A DNA stretch of 20,482 nucleotides from IMG/VR virus record IMGVR_UViG_3300042934_000271, positions 1 to 20,482 of that record; one strand, written 5' to 3'. Shown here piece by piece: positions 13,602 to 19,878 of this stretch. The notes beneath the pieces are model-generated. The model made no database searches, was not told where the DNA came from, and saw only the letters and a program-made list of their open reading frames with translations. Source of the DNA: a virus. Position numbers and translations under genes: made by a program. Position 1 is the first letter of the stretch. Every line of letters starts with the position of its first letter.

Positions 13602-14656
13602 GCCAACACAAACTGAAAAGCTTCTATAGCTACGCTAAGCTTCTCTCATTCAACGCGCGATACAACTTTGCCGTAGGTGGCCGAGGAATTGGTAAGACCT
13701 ACGGTGCGAAGAAAAAGGTTGTACGCGATGCGATTAAGACTCATAATGGCAACCCTGGCACGGCAGACCAGTTTATCTATTTGCGTCGCTACAAGGACGA
13801 GCTACGACTAGCCAGAGACACATTCTTTGCCGACTTCCAACACGAGTTTCCAGAATGGGATTTTCGCATTCAGGGCAGCGAAGCTCAAATGTCCCACGTC
13901 AGTGAGCGAGAGACTAAGAAACGCCAGTGGTACACCATTGGTTATTTCATTGCCCTGTCAATCGCTCAGAGCTACAAGTCTGTTGCGTTCCCTCGGGTAA
14001 AGGCGATCATCTACGATGAGTTCATCCTAGAGAAATCAGCCACCCACTACCTGCCTAACGAAGCAGAACTCTTCAACAACTTTTTCAGCACCGTAGACCG
14101 GTACAAGGATAAGACGCGCGTCTACTTCCTCGCCAACAGTGTCAGGATTGAAAACCCGTACTTTATTGAGTATAAGATTGATCCTGACGAAATGGATTCT
14201 GACGGATTCATTAAGCTTTACGGTGGCTTTATCATCGTTCATTTCATTGACTCGGAGCAATTCAGGAACGAAGTTTATAGCACCGAGTTTGGAAAGTTCA
14301 TTCAAGGCACTGAGTATGCCAAATATGCCGTGGGTAATCAGTTCAGCGATAATCACAAACATATGATTGCTCGTAAGACTCCCCGGTCCAGGTACCTACT
14401 CACCATCGAGATTGGCGAAATCCCGTACAGCGTGTGGCACGACCTGTCAACTAGAATGTATTACTTCCAAGAAAAGCGACCGAGTAGCGACGAAAAATTG
14501 TTCACCCTCGCCCCTGAAAATATGAAAGAGGGTTATACACTTCTGACGTTTAATGACAAGCCCCTACAAATGCTGCGTACAGCATTCCGGCACAACAGGG
14601 CGAGATTTGACCGGGCATCTACTCGTAACGCTTCAATGGAGATATTTGACAGATGA
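13598..14656 (+). CDS. DNA packaging ATPase (phi29 gp16-like)
   Basis: 352 aa, against 332 aa. The ATG at 13598 overlaps the M23 stop (ATGA); a longer in-frame reading from 13523 inside the M23 gene is rejected. Walker A is GGRGIGKT (residues 27-34) and Walker B AIIYDEF with Asp140 and Glu141. Also present are QFIYLRRYKDEL near 58-69 (phi29 QFIYVRRYKPEL), YLPNEAELFNNFFSTVDR near 151, IQGTEYAKYAVGNQF near 242 and a basic C-terminus, all aligning with gp16. It acts as a ring at the portal and hydrolyses ATP to drive DNA into the prohead. In phi29 this needs a pRNA ring, which makes the structured left-end RNA relevant. Confidence 0.96.
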   Translation: MSQHKLKSFYSYAKLLSFNARYNFAVGGRGIGKTYGAKKKVVRDAIKTHNGNPGTADQFIYLRRYKDELRLARDTFFADFQHEFPEWDFRIQGSEAQMSHVSERETKKRQWYTIGYFIALSIAQSYKSVAFPRVKAIIYDEFILEKSATHYLPNEAELFNNFFSTVDRYKDKTRVYFLANSVRIENPYFIEYKIDPDEMDSDGFIKLYGGFIIVHFIDSEQFRNEVYSTEFGKFIQGTEYAKYAVGNQFSDNHKHMIARKTPRSRYLLTIEIGEIPYSVWHDLSTRMYYFQEKRPSSDEKLFTLAPENMKEGYTLLTFNDKPLQMLRTAFRHNRARFDRASTRNASMEIFDR

Positions 14657-15015
14657 ATAAAACTCTCATCTTCATCACATTTATAATTCTGGTTGTACTA
14701 GCCCTAATCGGGACATTCCTACTACTCATTATCGCACCGCAGCAATTTGGAACATTTACAGGTTTTATCATCGTATTACTCGGAACCGCAGCATCGTTTG
14801 CAGCTACGGTTTCATCTCTGAAACAAACCAATAATGAAGTTCGGGACACTAGCGAGAAATTAGATGTTGTCCAGAAACAAACTAATGGTACACTTAGCAA
14901 GCTGATTGCAATGAACGCTCAAAAAGAGATCATCATTCAGCACAAGGATCGGCGAATTGCCGATCTTGAAGCAGCCCTCTTGAAGCAAGTAGAAAAGGAA
15001 GAAAGCAATGACTGA
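14653..15015 (+). CDS. Two-TM membrane protein with coiled-coil tail, holin-like candidate
   Basis: 120 aa; ATG overlaps the ATPase stop (ATGA at 14653). Two strongly hydrophobic segments at about residues 4-28 and 35-53 are separated by a short polar turn. They are followed by a long charged helix (55-115, with KLDVVQKQTNGTLSKLIAMN) predicted to be a coiled coil. This is a typical shape for a class II holin or for a small phage membrane scaffold. phi29 gp14 (holin) likewise lies beside the ATPase and lysis genes. The coiled-coil tail is longer than in most holins, so an inner-membrane anchor or antiholin remains possible. The next gene is also a holin candidate. Confidence 0.75.
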   Translation: MNKTLIFITFIILVVLALIGTFLLLIIAPQQFGTFTGFIIVLLGTAASFAATVSSLKQTNNEVRDTSEKLDVVQKQTNGTLSKLIAMNAQKEIIIQHKDRRIADLEAALLKQVEKEESND

Positions 15016-15295
15016 CTACAACGAGCCCACCCCTATTTACGACAGTGTAGACAAGCCTGACCTGATCCTCGGTCAGAGTGGTGACATTCCCACGATCAAG
15101 CCGAGTGCCAAGCCTCAGCCCAAGGTTGTTGCTGCAACCATCGGTGCAGGGGTCGGATACGCGGTAGGCGAAGTTCTCACCTACGTGATCGAGACAGCAG
15201 CAGCTATCGACATTCCCACAAATGTTGAGCAGGCTATCGGCCTCATTCTGACGGCTGGCCTGAGCTTCGTTGCCGGATATGTGAAGAAAAACTAA
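15008..15295 (+). CDS. Small membrane protein, holin candidate
   Basis: 95 aa, overlapping the preceding gene by 8 bases with a ribosome site (AAAGGAAG, about 14995). The N-terminal 38 residues are polar and Pro-rich. Two hydrophobic segments follow: about 40-60 (VVAATIGAGVGYAVGEVLTY) and 74-92 (AIGLILTAGLSFVAGYV), with a short Pro-containing linker and a KKN end. Small Gly/Ala-rich two-span proteins with this pattern are frequently the holin-like proteins of actinophages. With the endolysin three genes downstream, a lysis role is likely. Which of this protein and its upstream neighbour makes the hole cannot be told from sequence. Confidence 0.75.
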   Translation: MTDYNEPTPIYDSVDKPDLILGQSGDIPTIKPSAKPQPKVVAATIGAGVGYAVGEVLTYVIETAAAIDIPTNVEQAIGLILTAGLSFVAGYVKKN

Positions 15296-15594
15296 TGGCT
15301 ACCTTTGCGATCAAGCAGCCCCGTCGCATTGACCCGTCATTGGTGGAAATTGGCGATGACATTTCCATCACCCGCAAGCCGGAGCGAGGGGTTACGACAA
15401 CTCTTCGCGGTATTGTCGGCAAGCGTATTGACGTAGGCGCAACTCGATACATGATGACAGACGAGGGTGCAACACTCTTTGCTTGGGAAGCTATGCAAAC
15501 TGTTGGACTGACTATCACCCTTTATGGTCGTGAAGAAAAGCCACAGTCCACCCTGTTTGAACTTGATCCAGAGATTGAAAGGCGAATTGCATAA
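15295..15594 (+). CDS. Unknown small protein, 99 aa
   Basis: The ATG shares a base with the previous stop (TAATG at 15293-15297). The product is a mixed alpha/beta protein with alternating hydrophobic strands (IGDDISITRKPERGVTTTLR and GKRIDVGATRYMMTDEG), compatible with a small beta-barrel. There is no signal peptide or membrane segment and I recognise no family. It sits in a chain of TAATG/ATAATG overlaps with the neighbours, ahead of two fibre-type genes, so it could be a minor virion protein; that is only positional. Confidence 0.75.
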   Translation: MATFAIKQPRRIDPSLVEIGDDISITRKPERGVTTTLRGIVGKRIDVGATRYMMTDEGATLFAWEAMQTVGLTITLYGREEKPQSTLFELDPEIERRIA

Positions 15595-15905
15595 TGCCTA
15601 AGCTCGTCAAGTATGAGACTCCGCTAGAAATCATAACCGGGGACTACTGGCAGCAGACAGTAGACATTACTAGTGCCGCCAATTACACCAATTGGCGGGC
15701 ACAGTGGCGACCGGGATTTGACCACCCGGTAGCTATTGATCTTGACATTTCGGTGTCTGGAACAAAAATCACAATGTCTGCACAACCTGACAAAACCCGT
15801 AAGATGGGTGGAGAAGGTGTCATCGATCTTGAGGCGGAACCGGGACCGCGAACCTTTATCCGCTTTGAAACAATCGGTGAAAAGGATGTGACTCGTGTCG
15901 GATGA
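15594..15905 (+). CDS. Small beta-sandwich protein, fibre-associated candidate
   Basis: 103 aa; the ATG at 15594 overlaps the previous stop. The sequence alternates strands with the order ITGDYWQQTVDIT, WRAQWRPGFDHPVAIDLDI, and SGTKITMSAQPDKTRKM. This resembles the N-terminal fold of phage baseplate/fibre proteins of the BppU type, in which a D/G-containing opening strand is followed by a substitution strand and a KITxxx strand. It overlaps the collagen-like fibre by 11 bases, as a chaperone or adaptor of that fibre might. The fold resemblance is weak. Confidence 0.7.
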   Translation: MPKLVKYETPLEIITGDYWQQTVDITSAANYTNWRAQWRPGFDHPVAIDLDISVSGTKITMSAQPDKTRKMGGEGVIDLEAEPGPRTFIRFETIGEKDVTRVG

Positions 15906-16734
15906 CATTCTGATCGAAGATGAAGAGCCGGAAGTTATCACTGTCTATCTCGGGGAGCCGGGTGCTAAAGGTGACAAGGGTGATCCCGGTACACCAGGTG
16001 CTCCCGGTGCTCCCGGTCAGCCGGGCACACCTGGCACCAATGGCACCAACGGTACAAACGGCACTAATGGCGTTGACGGTGAAGACGGTGCTCAGGGTCC
16101 ACAGGGCATCCCCGGTGTAAAAGGTGACAAGGGTGATAAAGGCGATACCGGTGACACCGGTCCGGCTGGTCCGGCTGGTCCGGCAGGTGGTGGTGGCATT
16201 GGTATGCTGCCAAAATCGGGCGGGTTTCTACAGCCTCTAGCAGGGGCAGCGTGGGGAACAAGTGCGGGAGCATTTGCTAGTGGTCAAACATTCCTTGTGC
16301 CAATCATTGTTGCTAAGGAAATGACGATTGATAAGCTTTCCTGTCGCGTTGCCACGTCTGAAACGGGTATCGGTGTAAGACTGCTTCTCTACTCGTCCGA
16401 TGCCGACGGTTGGCCTCTCACTCTTGTTGCACACGGTGCGGCAACGTCAGGTGCAGCAGGGCAGCTTAACGTAACGTTCAGTAGTGTCACAATCCCTGCC
16501 GGATTGTATTGGGCAACCATTCGCAGCAATGCAGGATCAACACTGCGATTCTGGGCGCTCGCCTCTAACAGCATTGTGACTCTCAACACAGCGGGTAGTG
16601 GTGGGGATCAGCGAAACGCCATTGCTCGGGCAGATGTAGGCACTTACGCCACACCAACTACCCCGCTGACCGGTGTAACGTCTGTGGCAGCAACAAGCTC
16701 CGATGTGCCTTTCGTAGCGATAGGGAGAGTATAA
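15895..16734 (+). CDS. Collagen-like fibre protein
   Basis: 279 aa. The GTG at 15895 follows AAAGGA (about 15881-15886). Residues 20-97 are 26 uninterrupted Gly-X-Y triplets, with four GTN in a row and two KGD/TGD-rich blocks. They form a triple-helical stalk flanked by an acidic N-terminal peptide of about 19 residues. The C-terminal 180 residues are a beta-rich Ala/Thr/Ser domain with no Cys, suited to be the trimeric head. Such proteins act as head or tail fibres and often bind the host surface. phi29 has gp8.5 head fibres, made of a coiled coil instead of collagen; this could be a functional counterpart. It lies after the ATPase and the membrane genes, apart from the other structural genes. 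Confidence 0.9.
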   Translation: MSDDILIEDEEPEVITVYLGEPGAKGDKGDPGTPGAPGAPGQPGTPGTNGTNGTNGTNGVDGEDGAQGPQGIPGVKGDKGDKGDTGDTGPAGPAGPAGGGGIGMLPKSGGFLQPLAGAAWGTSAGAFASGQTFLVPIIVAKEMTIDKLSCRVATSETGIGVRLLLYSSDADGWPLTLVAHGAATSGAAGQLNVTFSSVTIPAGLYWATIRSNAGSTLRFWALASNSIVTLNTAGSGGDQRNAIARADVGTYATPTTPLTGVTSVAATSSDVPFVAIGRV

Positions 16735-16735
16735 A

Positions 16736-17404
16736 ATGGTGCTTGTAGACCTTGGTCATAAACGTGGAAAGCTGGCGTCAGAGCCTGCGGCATCGGTGTT
16801 CAGAATCGATGCTCAGCTTGGCAGACCCGCCGACATTAACGAAGCCTGGCGCTCACCGGAAAAAGCGGATGAAAACTACGCTAAATGGTTGGCGTATAAG
16901 AATGGTACCGGACCGTGGGCACCATACGCACTCCCTGCAAGACTCTCGGTTCACTGCAAAGGTTATGCTGCGGATTCTGACGACTGGTACCAAAGCGCAC
17001 CAGCGAAAGTCTGGTATGACAATGGCTGGCGTCAAACAGCCCGCTACTTTGACGCCAGTGGCAGGCCAACAGACCGAGATGAAGTTTGGCACGGCGAGTA
17101 TTTCAAGTGGCTTGATAAGAACTATGGCAAGCCAGCATACACAGAATCAAAACCACTACCAGTAGACGAGGACAATGATATGCCCGGCATTAGAGTTCAC
17201 CACCAGGTTTTCACTAACGGCAACCAGGCTTACGTCGTAGAGACAGAGACAGGATTCTTCATCCCAGACTCGGCACACCTTGCAGCACTTGTCAAGGCTT
17301 ACAGTATTAACCTTGACAAGCTTCCAGAACTCAACGAATACGACTGGAATGCTGTCCAGGCAGCTAAAACGTACAACAACTCCGGCTATCCAGACGCCAG
17401 TTGA
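16736..17404 (+). CDS. M15 (VanY-like) endolysin
   Basis: 222 aa. The ATG at 16736 follows AGGGAGAG (about 16722-16729). The N-terminal ~140 residues match M15 zinc peptidases (VanY and L-Ala-D-Glu or D-Ala-D-Ala endopeptidases). SVHCKGYAAD gives ligands His73 and Asp80, and DEVWHGEY gives Glu116 and the third ligand His119. EAWRSPEKADENY near 36-48 is the typical preceding helix. All needed residues are present. The C-terminal ~75 residues (NDMPGIRVHHQVFTNGNQAY onward) form a separate small domain, likely for cell-wall binding. Without a signal peptide it should need a holin. Placed after the fibre and before the small membrane ORFs, it is the probable lysis enzyme; the M23 gene is probably for entry. 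Confidence 0.88.
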   Translation: MVLVDLGHKRGKLASEPAASVFRIDAQLGRPADINEAWRSPEKADENYAKWLAYKNGTGPWAPYALPARLSVHCKGYAADSDDWYQSAPAKVWYDNGWRQTARYFDASGRPTDRDEVWHGEYFKWLDKNYGKPAYTESKPLPVDEDNDMPGIRVHHQVFTNGNQAYVVETETGFFIPDSAHLAALVKAYSINLDKLPELNEYDWNAVQAAKTYNNSGYPDAS

Positions 17405-17437
17405 CAGGAAGATGTGGCTCATGGTTTAATAAAATCA
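17401..17437 (+). promoter_or_regulatory. Promoter for a leaderless transcript
   Basis: TTGACA (17401-17406), an 18-bp spacer and TTTAAT (17425-17430) with TGG directly before the -10 box. The predicted start is at 17437, which is the A of the ATG of the next gene, so the mRNA would be leaderless. The -35 box overlaps the endolysin stop codon. Confidence 0.7.
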
Positions 17438-17703
17438 TGAGCCACATTGTCAGCTACATCGTATTCGTATTCAGCATCATCATTATCTTCACATCACTAC
17501 TCATCCTCATCACCGTTCATCACAAGAGGGAAAGGCGAGAACAATGCATGACGAATCACCCGGCGGGCAGGCATGTGCAGACCGCACCCTCGCATTCTGG
17601 ACCGATCAGCGACGATTTGGCAGACCGGTACAAGGGCGGAATGACCTACGTAGCGACTACAAGAAACTTGGAGTTGCGCGCCGATTCGGAGCAGGGTTTT
17701 TAA
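17437..17703 (+). CDS. Single-TM small protein, probably leaderless
   Basis: 88 aa from the ATG at 17437. There is no Shine-Dalgarno nearby, but the ATG coincides with the predicted start of transcription of the promoter at 17401. The N-terminus is one strong transmembrane segment (about residues 4-27, IVSYIVFVFSIIIIFTSLLI). A basic cluster HHKRERREQ follows and would keep the rest inside. The remainder is polar and His/Arg/Ser-rich with no domain recognised. The last 160 bases are overlapped in another frame by the 17544 gene. Position right after the endolysin suggests a lysis accessory such as an extra holin or antiholin; this is inference. Confidence 0.6.
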   Translation: MSHIVSYIVFVFSIIIIFTSLLILITVHHKRERREQCMTNHPAGRHVQTAPSHSGPISDDLADRYKGGMTYVATTRNLELRADSEQGF

Positions 17704-17738
17704 TCGGAACAATCTTCGCTGCAATGATCGGCGGCTAA
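17544..17738 (+). CDS. Small protein with C-terminal membrane segment, overlapping gene
   Basis: 64 aa. The ATG at 17544 follows GAAAGG (17530-17535) by 8 bases, a good ribosome site. The gene lies 160 bases inside the 17437 gene in another frame. The N-terminal 45 residues are charged (including FWTDQRRFGRPVQGRNDLR). The last ~17 are hydrophobic (GAGFLIGTIFAAMIGG), a tail anchor. The overlap of two small membrane proteins after an endolysin recalls nested lysis-gene pairs of other phages. It has no lipobox, so it is not an Rz1-type spanin. I do not know the family. The ribosome site makes translation likely even if the 17437 frame were untranslated. Confidence 0.6.
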   Translation: MHDESPGGQACADRTLAFWTDQRRFGRPVQGRNDLRSDYKKLGVARRFGAGFLIGTIFAAMIGG

Positions 17739-17765
17739 AGGGGAAATTGGCACAAGCCAAAATTT

Positions 17766-17805
17766 AACCGTGGGGGTCTATTTCAGACTCCCACGGTTAT
17801 TTTGT
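17766..17805 (+). terminator. Rho-independent terminator closing the late region
   Basis: A 14-bp stem with one G-T pair (17766-17779 with 17785-17798), a 5-base loop and ATTTTG after it. It stands about 30 bases after the 17544 gene stop and separates the late region from the DnaA-box region. An A/T-rich stretch on the left side allows weak function in the other direction. Confidence 0.87.
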
Positions 17806-18265
17806 GTTTACACAAAACGACATTTTTAAAAAGCTGAAATCGTAAATTCAACTTGAAATGTTTGGGTTGCGCGATACAGGGATTTTGGACGGCTTTGTGT
17901 TGGTACAAAGTTATCCACAGGCTGTGGATAACCCTGTGGATGACTCTCCACAGTTCATCCACAGACTGTGGATAACTCAAAAATCAAGCCGACACGCCGA
18001 TTTTGTAGGAAAACTCAAAAAGATTTTTCGTTACAAAACCGTTACCTAGCTCCCAGCTAAAACTCAGGTTCAAAACTGTGGACAACTGTGGATAACTCGA
18101 ATAAATCTGTGGATAACTACCCGTTTTCTGTGGATAAGTCAGAAAAACCTGTGGATAACTCGCCCCGCTAAATCCCCAAAGCCGCGTAAAATCAACGTTT
18201 TCCCTGTGGATAACCCTGTGGAGAGCTAGACTGAACCTGCACGACCCCGACAGATTGGAAACGAA
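17806..18265. other. oriC-like non-coding region with DnaA-box cluster
   Basis: 460 bases with no gene that I support. TTATCCACA or its complement TGTGGATAA occurs exactly eight times: 17911 (+), and in the complement orientation 17923, 17967, 18087, 18108, 18129, 18150 and 18205. One-mismatch forms lie at 17935, 17955 and 18077; the last is TTGTCCACA in complement, the streptomycete-type box. A/T-rich flanks lie at about 17806-17861 and 17976-18076. The left cluster makes two near-copies of an 11-bp head-to-head inverted repeat (17910-17932 and 17954-17976). This is what a bacterial DnaA-dependent origin looks like. Its role in a protein-primed genome is unknown: extra origin, DnaA titration, or regulation of the operon that starts at 18266. 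Confidence 0.85.
18077..18158 (-). repeat. Phased DnaA-box array, 21-bp period
   Basis: Four exact TGTGGATAA units start at 18087, 18108, 18129 and 18150, each exactly 21 bases apart, with one variant unit 10 bases before the first. All point the same way. Twenty-one bases equals two helical turns, so bound proteins would sit on one face of the DNA. The bases between units differ, so this is not simple tandem duplication of a longer unit. Confidence 0.9.
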
Positions 18266-18922
18266 ATGTTCACTCGCCCCACTCGCCCCGCCTACCGCGA
18301 ATACCGCGTAACCGTTGAAAACGAATACGGCGGGCGCACCAATAGCCGGAATAGCAACCCTGCTAACCCGTTCTATTCGTTCTCAGAAGCGCGCATGGAA
18401 CAACGACGCGCCAACAACAAAACCGCGCGCATCGAATACCGCGATAGCCCGGTGGCCGAATGGTTCCGCATTGACACCGTGCACAACGGCGAGTGTGGGG
18501 CAGCTTGCACCCCCGATTCATGCCCCTACCTCCGCGCCTACGTTCGCGGTGAAGGTGAGTATAACCACTATCTGTCATGGCTTGCAGCCGGTTGCCCGGA
18601 GCTTGACGAAAACGGCAACCCCGTAAGTGAGGCTGCAACCCCGATTGAAACCGCCGTTGACACGGCAGACAAAATCATTGCAGCGGACGGCGACATCCCC
18701 GCATTCCGGTATCGCCTCATGCCCTCATACGTGAAGCCGAACGGTGAGCGCTACGAATGGTCATTCGTAGGCGTATACGACGGTCAAACGGCAACCGACA
18801 TGATTTGGTCAACACTCGGCAGAGAGTCATACGCACCGAACGGTGAGCGAGTGACCATTACGCAAGTTCGGATGATTGACGAATCGGGCCGCGCGTCGAG
18901 TGTTTGGAAGAGTGGCGAGTAA
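18266..18922 (+). CDS. Unknown 218-aa protein, first gene of the right operon
   Basis: The ATG at 18266 follows GGAA (18257-18260). A possible -10 box TAGACT at 18227-18232 lies between it and the last DnaA-like boxes, without a good -35 box. The N-terminal 60 residues are basic and Arg/Asn-rich (TRPTRPAYREYRVTVENEYG, SEARMEQRRANNK). A Cys-containing stretch CGAACTPDSCPYLRAYV near 77-93 could bind metal or form a knuckle. The C-terminal 80 residues look like two strand-turn units with the repeated signature PNGER (about 173 and 204). No known family. The gene is more G/C-rich than its followers, suggesting a different history. As the first gene after the DnaA-box region it may be an early regulator. 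Confidence 0.8.
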   Translation: MFTRPTRPAYREYRVTVENEYGGRTNSRNSNPANPFYSFSEARMEQRRANNKTARIEYRDSPVAEWFRIDTVHNGECGAACTPDSCPYLRAYVRGEGEYNHYLSWLAAGCPELDENGNPVSEAATPIETAVDTADKIIAADGDIPAFRYRLMPSYVKPNGERYEWSFVGVYDGQTATDMIWSTLGRESYAPNGERVTITQVRMIDESGRASSVWKSGE

Positions 18923-19161
18923 TGGCAAACAAAATTACCGGAACCGTTGAATACGTTGAACGGCTCGGCACTTCAAAATACGGTAACCCGTATTTCAAGG
19001 TTGCAGTCATAGCCGTTGACGGTGAAGTTACCGTGCTACGAACACAAATTGACTCGTCAATCAACTATGCGATTAGCAACCCCGAATATCAGGAAAACGT
19101 ACATACTTTCAAGCTCACAGAAGCTTGCCGAATCTATGGAAGCGAAAAGCACAATGTCTAA
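18922..19161 (+). CDS. Small OB-fold-like protein, 79 aa
   Basis: The ATG at 18922 shares a base with the previous stop (TAATG). An upstream in-frame ATG at 18904 is less likely because it lies inside the previous gene. The protein starts KITGTVEYVERLGTSKYGNP and continues with alternating strands (YFKVAVIAVDGEVTVLRTQI) to a PEYQENVHTFKLT strand. This is a small beta-barrel pattern seen in many actinophage early proteins of unknown role; a nucleic-acid-binding OB fold is possible. It overlaps the next gene by 8 bases, typical of this operon. Confidence 0.8.
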   Translation: MANKITGTVEYVERLGTSKYGNPYFKVAVIAVDGEVTVLRTQIDSSINYAISNPEYQENVHTFKLTEACRIYGSEKHNV

Positions 19162-19501
19162 GACAATCAAAGTCAACGGAAACACATATCACATTTCGTG
19201 TAACTATCACCCGCGCGAATTGAGAACCTTTTACGACATTCCCCTAGACATTCGTAACACATGGTTTAACTATGTGACAGTGGATGATGACACACATTAC
19301 GACAATCGATTCTTTGAATACCGTGGCAGTTGGTACGACTCGCAGGAATTCGAGGCTGCAAGTCACGACATTAAGCGCATGGGTTTCGACGGCATCCAAA
19401 CGTCAAGCTATTTCGATGCTGTGATCCTGCAATATTTCGACCGGGACGGTAACCCCTATGACGATTACAATTCTGTCGTAGTCGCACATATTCATTGGTG
19501 A
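19154..19501 (+). CDS. Unknown 115-aa acidic, aromatic-rich protein
   Basis: I chose the ATG at 19154, with GGAAG (19139-19143) ten bases before it; the longer frame to 19016 lies inside the previous gene. The product is rich in Tyr, Asp, Phe and His (NYVTVDDDTHYDNRFFEYRG near 39-58) with short strands and a helix FEAASHDIKRMGFDG. It has no signal or membrane segment. The excess of acidic and aromatic residues in a small early protein recalls phage proteins that mimic DNA or block host enzymes, but there is no recognised match. Confidence 0.8.
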   Translation: MSKTIKVNGNTYHISCNYHPRELRTFYDIPLDIRNTWFNYVTVDDDTHYDNRFFEYRGSWYDSQEFEAASHDIKRMGFDGIQTSSYFDAVILQYFDRDGNPYDDYNSVVVAHIHW

Positions 19502-19504
19502 CAT

Positions 19505-19732
19505 ATGCTAATCACACTCAGACTCGAATACCAGACACGCACACATGATTATTGGGTCGTAGGCCATGGCAACAGTTTGCGCACGGTCCACACAAAACGC
19601 GGATCACTCAATGGAATGGATAGGCTACGCCACGCAATACAACGCGCTGTAGGACCGAATACAGCGACACTAAGTTTCCTCGGCAACCGTCGGATGAATG
19701 GCAAGTGGATTACAGAATGGATAATGCAATGA
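19505..19732 (+). CDS. Unknown basic 75-aa protein
   Basis: The ATG at 19505 lies 3 bases after the previous stop, with GGTGAC (19497-19502) as ribosome site. The protein is basic: LRLEYQTRTHDYWVVGHGNS, then a helix GMDRLRHAIQRAVGP, then a strand with NRRMNGKWITEWIMQ. A beta-alpha-beta arrangement with Arg-rich surface suggests nucleic-acid or nucleotide binding. I recognise no family. The stop overlaps the next ATG (ATGCAATGACA near 19724-19732). Confidence 0.75.
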   Translation: MLITLRLEYQTRTHDYWVVGHGNSLRTVHTKRGSLNGMDRLRHAIQRAVGPNTATLSFLGNRRMNGKWITEWIMQ

Positions 19733-19878
19733 CATTCCCTAAGCCGCAAGACATGCACGTTATGGAAATTGAAATAACACTCAAGAATTACGGCATCAAA
19801 GAATCAATGTTTTCTGAATGGTCAGATGAAGAGGCCAGGCGAATTGGTGAATTGCTAATTGAATGGAGCAAAAGATGA
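19729..19878 (+). CDS. Unknown 49-aa acidic protein
   Basis: Small frame missed by length-limited gene finding. ATG 19729 overlaps the previous stop and TGA 19876-19878 overlaps the next ATG, so it completes an unbroken chain of overlapping genes. GGA at 19719 is a weak ribosome site. The sequence (begins TFPKPQDMHVMEIEITLKNY) is followed by a helix with SEWSDEEARRIGELLIEWSK. It is probably a small helical early protein. Confidence 0.65.
   Translation: MTFPKPQDMHVMEIEITLKNYGIKESMFSEWSDEEARRIGELLIEWSKR

Noticed and set aside
17858-18049. 63-codon forward frame across the DnaA boxes
   Set aside because: No ribosome site and the translation simply follows the repeated box sequence.
17806-18265. 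CRISPR array or simple tandem repeat in the DnaA-box region
   Set aside because: Repeat units are only 9-12 bases, occur in both orientations and with unequal spacing outside the 21-bp stretch; no cas genes.
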